A stretch of 64,000 bases of DNA from Streptomyces sp. ISL-94 (GCF_018614075.1 NZ_JAGGOZ010000027.1:62001-126000), one strand, 5' to 3'; shown: positions 24,605 to 32,650, numbered from the stretch's first letter. A program made the numbers and translations. Notes: generated from the letters alone by a model not told the origin.

Positions 24605-25081
24605 ATGAACACTGAAAGTGACGGGGCCAACTCCCGTACGCCCAGCTGGGTTCCAACTGTCGGCATCTCAATGCGCAAGGCAGGAATGCTATTTGACGCA
24701 GTACGTGTGGACGGTGACACGGGACGGGACCTCGCCGACCTGCTCGGGACGCTCACAGGGGGTGACCCCGGGCCGATCATCACACAGGCCAACGGGCGGC
24801 GGCCGACGTACTTCCTGATCCCGGTCGGCGGCGCCGCCTACCGGGTCTGGCCGACCGGGTTCACGCGGCTGACCTCGGGGGCGTTCCGGACGAGCTACGT
24901 GCCCGTCCCGGAGGCGGACGGGTGCTGGCCGCTCGGGTGGCGGTGGCCGCCGCGCGGCGAGGACCGGTTCGTCCACGCGCTGTTGCTGTACCGGGCCGCC
25001 GGGCTCTACCAGGCCAGTTGCGAGATCTCCTCCGAGACCACCGCACAGGCGTCCGCCGCCGGGTCGATCAGCGGGAAGTGA
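24605..25081 (+). CDS. Hypothetical protein of the HTH-DUF397 neighbourhood
   Basis: A 158-residue soluble protein. Recognisable blocks are AVRVDGDTGRDLADLLGTLT, GPIITQANGRRPTYFLIPVG and YRVWPTGFTRLT, which I have seen in small Streptomyces proteins coded next to HTH-DUF5753/DUF397 pairs; function unknown. The last about 25 residues (from LYQASCEISS) lie antisense to the 3' end of the hydrolase gene at 25006, an overlap of 76 bp, so the native C terminus was probably altered. Confidence 0.55.
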   Translation: MNTESDGANSRTPSWVPTVGISMRKAGMLFDAVRVDGDTGRDLADLLGTLTGGDPGPIITQANGRRPTYFLIPVGGAAYRVWPTGFTRLTSGAFRTSYVPVPEADGCWPLGWRWPPRGEDRFVHALLLYRAAGLYQASCEISSETTAQASAAGSISGK

Positions 25082-25890
25082 CCGACCCCGTCGAGGAGGG
25101 TCAGGCCGACCATCTCCCCCGCCTTCGCGGCCGCGGCCACGTACGACTCCGCCACCCGCGCCGGGACCACGATGTCCTCGCGGCCCTGGACCACCGCGGT
25201 GGCGATGCCCGTAGGAAGCAGGGACGCCGGGTCGGCATAGGGGAGGCGGGCGGCGAAGTGTTCGGGGCCGCCCAGCAGCTGGGCGGAAGCACCGCCGCAG
25301 ACGCCGAGTTCCTCGGCCACCGCGAAGTCCGCGATCGGGGCCAGCGCCACCACGCCGCGCAGCAGCGGCGGGGAAGGCAGCCTCCACGGGGACTCGTACG
25401 GGAGCCGGTGGCGGGCCGCCGCCCACAGGGCGAGGTGGCCGCCGGCCGAGTGGCCGGTGACGACGGTGCGGCGGACGTCGGCGGCCGGGAGGGCCGTCGC
25501 GGCCAGGCCCGGCAGGGCGTCCATCGCGGCGGCCACGTCGTCGAAGGTCTCCGGCCAGCGCCCGGCGACCGGGCCGTCGGCGTTCTGGCGGGGGAGGGAG
25601 CTGCCGCGCCGGTACTCGACGTTGGCGACGGCGAAACCCTGGCGGGCCAGGAAGCCCGCGAGGGGGGTGATGTGCTGCCGGTCATACGGCGCCCGCCACG
25701 CGCCGCCGTGCAGGACCACGACGAGGGGGGCGGAAGCGGGGTCCTGGGCCTCGCCGCGCGGGGCGTAGAAGTCGACGACCTGGTCGGGGTGTTCCCCGTA
25801 CGCGGCGGTCGCGTCCGGCGCGACCGCCGGATGGGAGAAGGCCGAGGCGGCCTCGGCGGCGTCCCGTTCCACGGCGGCGGGGTCCGTCAT
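25006..25890 (-). CDS. Alpha/beta hydrolase, probable kynurenine formamidase
   Basis: A 294-residue esterase-fold enzyme: oxyanion motif VVVLHGGAWRAPYDRQHITP, nucleophile elbow RRTVVTGHSAGGHLALWAA, acid in VVQGREDIVVP and His in LLDGVGHFPLI. Its place downstream of tryptophan 2,3-dioxygenase and kynureninase points to N-formylkynurenine hydrolysis, the step between them; this is from context and from the HGG-W/GHSAGGH esterase type of eukaryote-like formamidases. A gap of about 170 bp separates it from kynU. Start ATG at 25890. Confidence 0.8.
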   Translation of the reverse strand: MTDPAAVERDAAEAASAFSHPAVAPDATAAYGEHPDQVVDFYAPRGEAQDPASAPLVVVLHGGAWRAPYDRQHITPLAGFLARQGFAVANVEYRRGSSLPRQNADGPVAGRWPETFDDVAAAMDALPGLAATALPAADVRRTVVTGHSAGGHLALWAAARHRLPYESPWRLPSPPLLRGVVALAPIADFAVAEELGVCGGASAQLLGGPEHFAARLPYADPASLLPTGIATAVVQGREDIVVPARVAESYVAAAAKAGEMVGLTLLDGVGHFPLIDPAADACAVVSEEISQLAW

Positions 25891-26061
25891 CGGCTCAACC
25901 TCTCGGTAACGCGTGGGACAGCGGGGACAGATGTTCCGGGGGACCGGCAGAGCGGGACCGTATCAGGCTGGAACGGGGCGTTCCGTGCGGGGTCCGGGAT
26001 GCGGGAAGGCGGGCGGAGCCGTAGCCCCGCCCGCCCGGCGATGTGACGTTTCGCTACCGGG

Positions 26062-27375
26062 TCACCCGAAAATGTGACCCAGTGTGCGCGCGGCGCGCTC
26101 GGCGTCGGCGAAACCGACGTACAGCGGGGTGAAGCCGAAGCGCAGGACATCGGGGGCGCGGAAGTCGCCGATGACGCCGCGGGAGATGAGTTCCGCCATG
26201 ACCTCGCGGGCGTTGTCGGTGCGCAGGGAGATCTGGCTGCCGCGGTGGGCGTGGAGGGTGGGAGTGACGGATTCGACCGTGCCCGGGGGCACGTACGCCG
26301 CCACGCATTCGAGGAAGAAGTCGGTCAGGGCGAGGGACTTGGCGCGGACGGCTTCGACGGAAACCCCGTCCCAGGCGTCGAGCGCCGCCTCCAGGGCCAG
26401 CATGGACAGGATGTCCGGAGTGCCGACGCGCCCGCGGGCCACGCCCGGGGTGGGGACGTAGTCCGGGGTCATCGCGAAGGGGTCCGCGTGGCCGTTCCAG
26501 CCGGGGAGGGGGGAGTCGAAGGCGGCTTGGTGGCGGTCGGCTATGTAGAGGTAGGCGGGGGCGCCGGGGCCGCCGTTGAGGTACTTGTACGTGCAGCCGA
26601 CGGCGAGGTCGACGGCGTGGGCGTCGAGGCCGACGGGGAGGGCTCCGGCGGAGTGGCAGAGGTCCCAGACGACGATCGCCCCGGCGGCGTGGGCCGCGGC
26701 GGTGAGGGCGGGGAGGTCGTGGAGGCGGCCGGAGCGGTAGTCGACGTGGTTGAGGAGGACCACGGCGGTGTCCGGGCCCATGGCGTCGGCCGCGTGGGCG
26801 GGGTCCACCGGGGTGACGGTGAGGCCCGTCATGCGGGCTGCGGACGCGGCGATGTAGCCGTCGGTGGGGAAGGTGGCGGCGTCGACCAGGAGCTTGGTCC
26901 GGCCGGGGGCCGCCGCTTCTGCCAGGCGGGCGGCGCCGACCAGGGCCTTGAAGAGGTTGACGCTGGTGGAGTCGCCGACGACCACCTGGCCGGGGGCCGC
27001 GCCGATGAGGGGGGCGAGCTTGTCACCTATGCGCTCGGGGGCGGTCCACCAGTTGCTCTCGTCCCAGGAGCGGATGAGGAGGTCGCCCCATTGCCTGCGG
27101 ACCACGTCGGCGGTGGTGTCGGGGACGGTGGCGGGGAGGGCGCCGAGGGAATTGCCGTCGAGGTAGACGACTCCGTCGGGGAGGGTGAAGCGGGCGCGGA
27201 GCTTGGCGAGGTCGTCGGCCGCGTCGAGGGCCTCGGCCCTCGACGCCAGGTCGGCTGGGCGGGGGCCACGGGGGCTCCGTCCCAGACCCCGCGCCTCAAA
27301 CGCCGGCGGGGCTGGAATTGCCCCGGCCGGGTGGGCCGGCGGGGTCGGCCGCGGGGGCGTGGTCGGGTCAGACAT
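26062..27375 (-). CDS. kynU: Kynureninase with a repeat-encoded N-terminal extension
   Basis: PLP enzyme that cleaves kynurenine to anthranilate and alanine. The core from about residue 45 is canonical: LPDGVVYLDGNSLGALP, VGDSTSVNLFKAL, LLNHVDYRSGRLHDL, VWDLCHSAGALPV and the PLP lysine in GCTYKYLNGGPGAPAY. ATG at 27375 overlaps the kynA stop by 8 bp, so translation is coupled. Residues of about 10-40 (PAPPAFEARGLGRSPRGP) are encoded by a copy of the dispersed repeat that has inserted in frame between the start codon and the enzyme core; they are probably disordered. Confidence 0.95.
   Translation of the reverse strand: MSDPTTPPRPTPPAHPAGAIPAPPAFEARGLGRSPRGPRPADLASRAEALDAADDLAKLRARFTLPDGVVYLDGNSLGALPATVPDTTADVVRRQWGDLLIRSWDESNWWTAPERIGDKLAPLIGAAPGQVVVGDSTSVNLFKALVGAARLAEAAAPGRTKLLVDAATFPTDGYIAASAARMTGLTVTPVDPAHAADAMGPDTAVVLLNHVDYRSGRLHDLPALTAAAHAAGAIVVWDLCHSAGALPVGLDAHAVDLAVGCTYKYLNGGPGAPAYLYIADRHQAAFDSPLPGWNGHADPFAMTPDYVPTPGVARGRVGTPDILSMLALEAALDAWDGVSVEAVRAKSLALTDFFLECVAAYVPPGTVESVTPTLHAHRGSQISLRTDNAREVMAELISRGVIGDFRAPDVLRFGFTPLYVGFADAERAARTLGHIFG
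27270..27330. repeat. Dispersed repeat inserted in frame in kynU
   Basis: GGGGCTCCGTCCCAGACCCC, then GCGCCTCAAACGCCGGCGGG and GCTGG: the minus-strand form of the unit at 2050. It occupies codons near the 5' end of kynU without breaking the frame. Confidence 0.8.
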
Positions 27376-28216
27376 GGCTGCGCGCCGTCCAGAGTTCCGG
27401 GAAGACGTTCTTCGTGGCGCGCTTCTCCAGCCAGGCCACGCCGGCCGAGCCGCCCGTTCCCGTCTTCGCGCCCATCGCGCGGCGGGTGGCGACCAGGTGG
27501 TCGTTGCGCCAGCGCCAGACCAGTTCGGCCACGTCCGTGAGGACCTCGCCGAGGCGGTGGAGGTCGAGGTGCTCGTCCGGGGTGGCATACAGGGCCGTCC
27601 AGACGGCCTCCACCTCGGGCGAGGACTCGTAGCGCTGGGAGAGGTCGCGGTTCAGGACGGCGGCCGGGACCGGGAGGCCGCGGCGGGAGAGGAGGCGCAG
27701 GACCTCGTCGTAGAGGCTGGGCTCTTGGAGCGCCTTCTCCAGCTCCGCGTGGACGCGCGGCGCGCCGCGGTGCGGGACCAGCATGGAGGACGACTTCTCG
27801 CCGAGCAGGAACTCCATCCGGCGGTACATCGCCGACTGGAAGCCGGAGCCCTCGCCGAGGGCGGAGCGGTAGGCGTTGAACTGGCCCGGGGTGAGCTGGG
27901 CGAGGGGGCGCCAGGAGGAGTTCAAGGCCTCCAGTTCGCGGAGGGAACGTTTCAGCGCGTCCATGGCGACCGGGAGGTCGTCCTTGCGCAGGGCCTCCGC
28001 CGCCGTCTCCCACTCGTGGACGATGACCGTGAACCACAGCTCCATGACCTGGGTGGTCACCAGGAAGACCATCTCGCCCGGGTCGTCCGAGCGGAGGTGC
28101 TGGAGGTGGGTCAGGACGTCCGCCTGAACGTAGTCCTCGTACGGGGTCGTGCCGGCGAAGTCGAGGTTCGGGGTGTCCGAACCGCCGACTCCGGAGGCAT
28201 CAAGGGTGTTCGACAT
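27368..28216 (-). CDS. kynA: Tryptophan 2,3-dioxygenase
   Basis: The 282-residue heme enzyme opens the indole ring of tryptophan to give N-formylkynurenine. Seen: the N-terminal TTPYEDYVQADVLTHLQH, the conserved VTTQVMELWFTVIVHEWE, ALNSSWRPLAQLTPGQFNAY, GEGSGFQSAMYRRMEFLLG, and the C-terminal WRWRNDHLVATRRAMGAKTG with GTGGSAGVAWL (heme-ligand and substrate region). Length is that of the compact bacterial form. It heads the kynA-kynU-hydrolase operon. In streptomycetes this pathway supplies anthranilate and, in some strains, antibiotic precursors. Confidence 0.96.
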   Translation of the reverse strand: MSNTLDASGVGGSDTPNLDFAGTTPYEDYVQADVLTHLQHLRSDDPGEMVFLVTTQVMELWFTVIVHEWETAAEALRKDDLPVAMDALKRSLRELEALNSSWRPLAQLTPGQFNAYRSALGEGSGFQSAMYRRMEFLLGEKSSSMLVPHRGAPRVHAELEKALQEPSLYDEVLRLLSRRGLPVPAAVLNRDLSQRYESSPEVEAVWTALYATPDEHLDLHRLGEVLTDVAELVWRWRNDHLVATRRAMGAKTGTGGSAGVAWLEKRATKNVFPELWTARSHV

Positions 28217-28366
28217 CGCTGTCTCCTCGACACGTGCTTCCGGGTAGCGGTCCGCTCCTTCCGGTGAGGTGAGTGGAGCCCCGGTCCCCTGCCCGCATCG
28301 TAAGACACGGGTGGGTCGGGGCTCCAGCGGGGAGTGGGGTACGTCACATTCCGCTTTGTGGCTGCC

Positions 28367-28780
28367 TCAGGCGTTCAGTACGTCCGCCGCCGTCTCGGAG
28401 GAGTCGCGCAGGAAGGTCGAGCAGCGCTCGTACTCCTCCTTCTCGCCGATCGCCTCGGCGGCGCGGGCCAGGGCGTGCAGGGCGCGGAGGAAGCCGCGGT
28501 TCGGCTCGTGCTCCCACGGGACCGGGCCGTGGCCCTTCCAGCCGGCGCGGCGCAGGGCGTCGAGACCGCGGTGGTAGCCCGTACGGGCGTACGCATACGA
28601 CTCGACCGTGCGGCCGGCGGCGAAGGCCTCGTCGGCGAGGGTCGCCCAGGCGAGGGAGGAGGTGGGGTGCGCGGCCGCCACCTCGGCGGCGGGGGTGCCG
28701 GCGGCCAGGGCCTCCCGGCCGGGCTCGTCGGGGAGGTGGGTGGGGGCGGGGCCCCCGAGGAGGTTCTGGTGAATGGACAT
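28367..28780 (-). CDS. DUF3151 family protein
   Basis: A 137-residue actinobacterial protein of unknown function with TPR-like helices (LAWATLADEAFAAGRTVESY, AYARTGYHRGLDALRRAGWK, FLRALHALARAAEAIGEKEE). DUF3151 is normally coded immediately downstream of fbaA; here fbaA lies 5.3 kb away with the signalling cassette in between, which identifies that cassette as an insertion. Confidence 0.9.
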   Translation of the reverse strand: MSIHQNLLGGPAPTHLPDEPGREALAAGTPAAEVAAAHPTSSLAWATLADEAFAAGRTVESYAYARTGYHRGLDALRRAGWKGHGPVPWEHEPNRGFLRALHALARAAEAIGEKEEYERCSTFLRDSSETAADVLNA

Positions 28781-29179
28781 GTCCCTAGTCTGGCCGACGG
28801 GGGTGGGGGCGTGTCCCTGAACGTGCCAGGGCCCTGTCCGGGCGGGCCGCTACGGGGATCGGCGGTGGCCCGCCCGCGGCTCCGCCCCGAACCCCGCGCC
28901 TCCCACGCCGCCGCGGCTGGAACGGTCCGCCTGCCTGCACCAGGCGCCGGAACAAGAACAGGTGCGCCCCGCACCCGCGCCTCAGACGCCAGGGCTGGGT
29001 TGAGTCGGTGATGGAGCGTCAGGCGGCTGCGGCGGACAGGCCCGTCGAGGAGTTCCAGCACGGCGAGCGCGCCTGTCCCGTGGGTTCGGGGCATGGCGAA
29101 GACCCCCCGGGGCGGGGGTTCCCGGGGGGCCGATCAGGGGGCGGCCCTCAGGCTGGACCCGACACCGCGGGCCGCCCGG
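28781..29179. repeat. Intergenic region with two dispersed repeat copies
   Basis: No gene is supported here. Two copies of the dispersed repeat lie at about 28868-28920 (CGGCTCCGCCCCGAACCCCG then CGCCTCCCACGCC) and 28960-28998 (CCCGCACCCGCGCCTCAGAC). The remainder up to the SARP stop codon is Gly/Pro-coding GC-rich sequence with no ribosome site. It marks the left junction of the inserted signalling cassette. Confidence 0.6.
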
Positions 29180-30028
29180 TCACGCCAGGGAGGGCGCCGG
29201 AGCTCCGCGCAGCGGGGAGCGGCGCAGCGCCCTGGCGGTGACCGTGGCACCGCGTCCGAAGTCCGCGCGGAGCACGGCGGCCGGCTCCCGGTATGTTTCG
29301 CCCCTCCCGGCGGGCTCGCGGGAGGCGGCACGGGCCCCGCACGAGGGGTACGGGACGGGGCGGGCGGCCGTACGGGGGGCCTCCCCCGGCGGGACCGCCC
29401 CGCGGAGCCGGCCCCAGCCGGAGTCCGTTCCCCGGAGGCCGGGGAAGGGGGACGGTTCGGCCATTCCGGAGTTCGGTGCACGGTGCCGCCCGAGGGCGAG
29501 TTCGGCCTCCACCCACTGCTCCGCGACCGCCTTGCGGGTGGCCTCCAGGTCCGCGATCCGCTCGCCGAGACGGGGCCCGGGGGTCACCCCGTCGAAGGCC
29601 GGGCCCTTCCAGAGCCGCAGCGCCCCGCGCAGCCGGCGCGCCGCCGACTCGTGGTCCCCGCAGGCCATGGCGCGGCATCCGGCTCCCGCCTCACGGGCGA
29701 ATTCATGGAGGTCAGACCGCCCGTCGCCGGTGTCGAGCAGATATCCGCCGGAGGTCTCGACCAGGACCGACTCCGCGGTGCGGCGCCCACCCGGGGCGGC
29801 GACCGCGGTGAGCCGCCGGCGCAGCAGGCCCACGCAGGAGTGCAGGGCCGCGCGCGCGTGCTCCGGCGGCACGAGCACGGCGAGTTCCTCGGCGAGGACG
29901 GCGACGGGCACCACCTGGTCGGCGTGCGCGGCCAGCATGGCCAGAACCTGTCGCGCGGGCGGCGTGGCGGGCGCGAGGGAAACACCGTTCTCGCGGACCT
30001 CCAGCCCTCCGAGCACGTCAATCTCCAC
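29180..30028 (-). CDS. SARP-family activator with a truncated BTAD domain
   Basis: Streptomyces antibiotic regulatory protein type. The N-terminal OmpR-like winged helix (about 1-95; VEIDVLGGLEVRENGVSLAP, RQVLAMLAAHADQVVPVAVL, ARAALHSCVGLLRRRL) and the first helices of the BTAD domain (SAARRLRGALRLWKGPAFDG, ERIADLEATRKAVAEQWVEA) are normal up to about residue 180 (ELALGRHR). After that the sequence becomes Pro/Gly/Arg-rich with no BTAD continuation in any frame, so the activator is probably truncated at about 29490. GTG at 30028 has GGGAG upstream, and a palindromic ARE-like site lies 50-80 bp before it. Confidence 0.75.
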   Translation of the reverse strand: MEIDVLGGLEVRENGVSLAPATPPARQVLAMLAAHADQVVPVAVLAEELAVLVPPEHARAALHSCVGLLRRRLTAVAAPGGRRTAESVLVETSGGYLLDTGDGRSDLHEFAREAGAGCRAMACGDHESAARRLRGALRLWKGPAFDGVTPGPRLGERIADLEATRKAVAEQWVEAELALGRHRAPNSGMAEPSPFPGLRGTDSGWGRLRGAVPPGEAPRTAARPVPYPSCGARAASREPAGRGETYREPAAVLRADFGRGATVTARALRRSPLRGAPAPSLA

Positions 30029-30079
30029 AGTCTTCTCCCAGGGGCAAGGCAAGGCAGGGGTCCGGTCAGCGTGAACCCG

Positions 30080-30107
30080 AAAAAAGAATACCCGGGATTT
30101 TGTTTTT
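30080..30107. promoter_or_regulatory. Candidate autoregulatory element upstream of the SARP gene
   Basis: AAAAAAGAATACCCGGGATT then TTGTTTTT forms a dyad centred on CCCGGG with A-rich left and T-rich right arms. Size and composition resemble the ARE boxes bound by gamma-butyrolactone receptors. It lies 52-79 bp before the SARP start codon. Confidence 0.65.
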
Positions 30108-30162
30108 GGCTACCGATCACGGCGAGCCCTGCCGGTGACGCCCGGCACACCCCGAAAACACG

Positions 30163-30193
30163 CGGTCCCCCGCCCGGGAAGGGCGGGGGACCG
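30163..30193 (-). terminator. Terminator of the receptor gene
   Basis: CGGTCCCCCGCCC (30163-30175), loop GGGAA, GGGCGGGGGACCG (30181-30193): a perfect 13-base stem, 26 bp beyond the stop codon of the TetR-type receptor gene. Confidence 0.85.
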
Positions 30194-30218
30194 TGAGGGA
30201 GGAGAGGCGGGGCCGGGA

Positions 30219-30935
30219 TCAGCCGGCGATGGCCGTCTCGACGGCGCGGGCGGCCAGCGGGGAGTCCGAACAGTCGCACAGGTGGGCGCCGTTCGGGCCG
30301 TGCAGCGCCCTGCCGCCGCGGCCGGGCGCGGTGTCGAGCCGGATCGCCACCGCCGATACCACCAGGCTCGGCATCACGCTCGTATAGAGCGCCGACACCT
30401 CGTGGTCCAAGTCCAGACCCAGGGTCTGGGACATGACGTTGAGGCCCGCGAAGGCGCCGACGATCAGCCGCGAGGGCCCGGCCGGATCCACGTGCGAGAG
30501 CAGCTCGCCGCGCTCCTTCGCCTCGCCCAGGAGGGCCGTGTGCAGGTCGATCCACCCCTGGTAGGGCGCGGCGCGGTCCAGCGCCCGGCCGTTCTGCTCC
30601 AGGGTGAGCCGCGCGCTGCCGCGCATCAGCACGTCGTGCTGGAGGCGGTGCGAGAAGATCATGCCGATGTCGACGAACTCCTGCGCCTTGAACTCCTGCG
30701 GGGTGAAGGCCGGGTCGATCCCCACCTGGGCGTCTATGACCGCCTGGGCCAGGTCTTCCTTCGAGTCGAAGTGGAAGTAGAGCGCGCCCTTGGTGACGTT
30801 GGCGAGTCTGACGATGTCCGTCAGTTTGGCCGCGTCGTAGCCGCGGTCCTCGAACACCACGGCGGCGGCTTCCAGGATCGCCTGGCGGGTGCGCACGGCA
30901 CGGTCCTGCTTCGCCTGCGGTCGTTCCGTCCTCAT
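30219..30935 (-). CDS. ScbR/ArpA-like gamma-butyrolactone receptor (TetR family)
   Basis: A 238-residue TetR-fold repressor. The helix-turn-helix (about 10-60) reads AVRTRQAILEAAAVVFEDRG, then LTDIVRLANVTKGALYFHFD and SKEDLAQAVI, the ALYFHFxSKExLA signature of autoregulator receptors. The ligand domain has GSARLTLEQ, PYQGWIDLHTALLGEAKERG, SRLIVGAFAGLNVMSQTLG as in ScbR/ArpA, which repress until a gamma-butyrolactone binds. A Cys-containing C-terminal tail (GAHLCDCSDSPLAARAVETA) is longer than usual. ATG at 30935; a palindrome lies upstream at 30972-31000. Expected targets are the cassette promoters, including the SARP. Confidence 0.92.
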   Translation of the reverse strand: MRTERPQAKQDRAVRTRQAILEAAAVVFEDRGYDAAKLTDIVRLANVTKGALYFHFDSKEDLAQAVIDAQVGIDPAFTPQEFKAQEFVDIGMIFSHRLQHDVLMRGSARLTLEQNGRALDRAAPYQGWIDLHTALLGEAKERGELLSHVDPAGPSRLIVGAFAGLNVMSQTLGLDLDHEVSALYTSVMPSLVVSAVAIRLDTAPGRGGRALHGPNGAHLCDCSDSPLAARAVETAIAG

Positions 30936-30971
30936 GTGTACCTGTCCCTCTCCATGCCCCCGATCGACCGG

Positions 30972-31000
30972 CAATACATGCCCCCGGGTACGTACTGATG
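30972..31000. promoter_or_regulatory. Candidate ARE upstream of the receptor gene
   Basis: CAATACATGCCCCCGGGTAC plus GTACTGATG lies between the SDR stop and the receptor start (37-65 bp before it). The CCCGGGTAC core and flanking ATACAT/GTACT half-sites resemble the other candidate AREs; this would give autoregulation. Confidence 0.5.
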
Positions 31001-31009
31001 AGTAAAGTT

Positions 31010-31777
31010 TCACACCATCGTGAAGCCCCCGTCCACCGGCATCGTCACCCCCGTCACGAAGGAGGCCCGGGAGCTGCACAGCCAGGCGGCCGCCTCGGCG
31101 ATCTCCGCCGGCTCGGCGGTGCGCGGCTGCGGAGTGGCCTCGTGCAGCCGCTCCTCCATGCCCGGTACGGCCGCGAACCACTCCTCGACCACCTCGGTAC
31201 GGGTGGTGCCCGGGGCCACCGCGTTGACCCGGACGCCCTGCGCCGCGTACTCCGCGGCGGCGGCCTTGGTCAGGCCGATCACCGCGTGCTTGGCGACCAC
31301 GTAGGGCGCGGCCACCGGGGTGGCCAGCAGGCCGGCGACGCTGCTGTTGTTGACGATCGTGCCGCCGCCGGTCTTCAGCATCGCGGCGATCTCGTCGCGC
31401 AGGCAGTTCCACACCCCGCGCACGTTGACGTCCATGATCCGGTCGTACAGCTCGTCGTCCATCTCGTGCAGCGGCGTGCGGCCGGTCCCCCAGCCCGCGT
31501 TGTTGAAGGCGCAGTCCAGCCGCCCGAAACGGCTCACGGCCAGGTCCACGGCGCGCGCCGTGTCCTCCCGGCGGGTCACGTCGGCCACGGCGTACTCGAC
31601 GTCCGCTCCGGCGGCGCGCAGTTCCCCCGTGAGCTCCTTGAGCCGGTCCTCGCGGCGCGCCACAAGGACGATCCGGGCTCCCTCGCGTGCGAACACCCGG
31701 CCCGCGGCGGCGCCTATGCCGCTGCTCGCGCCCGTGATCAGCGCGACCTTGCCCTCCAGCATGCGCTCCCCTGCCAT
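31010..31777 (-). CDS. Short-chain dehydrogenase/reductase of the signalling cassette
   Basis: A 255-residue classical SDR: cofactor motif ALITGASSGIGAAAGRVFAR, CAFNNAG, catalytic Ser in IVNNSSVAGLL and Y-x-x-x-K in PYVVAKHAV, C-terminal FVTGVTMPVDGGFTM. The Arg residues after the glycine loop (LVARREDRL) suggest NADPH. ATG at 31777 has AGAAGGAG upstream. It lies between the HAD gene and the receptor on the same strand. In other butyrolactone clusters an SDR reduces the 6-keto group and sets the stereochemistry of the signal; that role here is inference. Confidence 0.88.
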   Translation of the reverse strand: MAGERMLEGKVALITGASSGIGAAAGRVFAREGARIVLVARREDRLKELTGELRAAGADVEYAVADVTRREDTARAVDLAVSRFGRLDCAFNNAGWGTGRTPLHEMDDELYDRIMDVNVRGVWNCLRDEIAAMLKTGGGTIVNNSSVAGLLATPVAAPYVVAKHAVIGLTKAAAAEYAAQGVRVNAVAPGTTRTEVVEEWFAAVPGMEERLHEATPQPRTAEPAEIAEAAAWLCSSRASFVTGVTMPVDGGFTMV

Positions 31778-31813
31778 GACTCTCCTTCTTACGACGGTGC
31801 GGTGACGGTTCCC

Positions 31814-31848
31814 GGGCATACCGGCTTACCGGCATACCGGCTTACGGC
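31814..31848. promoter_or_regulatory. Direct repeat GGCATACCGGCTTACC upstream of the SDR gene
   Basis: GGCATACCGGCTTACC occurs twice with 16-bp period (31815-31846), preceded by TTCCCGGG. The CATACCGG core is similar to published ARE half-sites. It is in the short gap between the HAD stop and the SDR start. Confidence 0.4.
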
Positions 31849-31850
31849 TG

Positions 31851-32564
31851 TCAGGCGGCCCAGGCGAGACCGGCGGCGGCCTCCCCGTCGAGCACGCGCA
31901 GCAGGTCCTCGTCGATCTCGTCGAGCGAGCGGACCAGGTGCCGTACGCCGACCTCGCGCATGAGATGCCCCTGGTGGCCGTGCTCGAAGGGACTGGGGTG
32001 CCCGATGAAGGGGACCCGCAGGTCGCGGGCGGCCTCGGAGACCCTGGCGACGTCGTCGATGAAGAGCACCTGGTCGTAGTCGAGGCCGAAGGCGTCCACG
32101 GTGATCTCGCGGATGCCGGGGCGGAAGTCGTTGGTGCAGATGTAGCGCGGCTCGTCGAAGAGGTGCGCGAAGTGGCCGAGGCAGGCGTCGAAGTGGCTCG
32201 TGTCGAGGCCGCCGTAGCAGACGGTGCGCAGGCCGAGGGCGCGCAGCCGGTGCAGCAGGGCCTCCGCGCCCGGCAGTACCCGCAGCGGGTGCTCGGCGAG
32301 GTAGGCGGCCCGCTCCTCGAAGTAGACCTCCAGCACCTTCTCCGGGGTCCAGTCCAGCCCGGCGGCGGCGCCGAGCGCCCGGGCGGCCGTGGTCCGGGAC
32401 TGCGAGAAGACCGCGCGCTCCACGTCCGCGCCGTAGGTCCCGCCGCGACTGGTGACGAAGTGGTGGATCACCGGGCTGAAGGTGTCGTTCAGCAGGACCC
32501 CGTCGATGTTCACGGCGGCGAGCCGCAGGTGCTCCAGCGGGCGGACGTGCCGGAGGGCGTGCAT
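31851..32564 (-). CDS. HAD-superfamily protein with an Asn in place of the nucleophile Asp
   Basis: A 237-residue HAD protein with a C1 helical cap. Motif I reads LAAVNIDGVLLND: the first Asp of D-x-D is Asn. Motif II is the Thr/Ser region VCYGGLDTSHF, motif III a basic residue near RPGIREITVDAFGL and motif IV FIDDVARVSEAA. Without the nucleophilic Asp the phosphatase reaction would fail unless the Asn is tolerated or replaced. ATG at 32564 has GGAG four bases upstream. It is divergent from afsA; a HAD phosphatase would be expected to dephosphorylate the butenolide intermediate, so the substitution is notable. Confidence 0.8.
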   Translation of the reverse strand: MHALRHVRPLEHLRLAAVNIDGVLLNDTFSPVIHHFVTSRGGTYGADVERAVFSQSRTTAARALGAAAGLDWTPEKVLEVYFEERAAYLAEHPLRVLPGAEALLHRLRALGLRTVCYGGLDTSHFDACLGHFAHLFDEPRYICTNDFRPGIREITVDAFGLDYDQVLFIDDVARVSEAARDLRVPFIGHPSPFEHGHQGHLMREVGVRHLVRSLDEIDEDLLRVLDGEAAAGLAWAA

Positions 32565-32650
32565 CGGTCTCCAATCGGCGGGGGCCCGGGCGGTGGCAGG
32601 ACGCGGTGCGCCGCTGAGGAGACGCGGTAGCCGTGGGCGTCCGGGGGCCC

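Noticed and set aside
29093-30196. Long plus-strand frame opposite the SARP gene
   Set aside because: No recognisable domain, extreme Gly/Arg/Pro composition and weak initiation; the SARP on the other strand is clear to about 29490.
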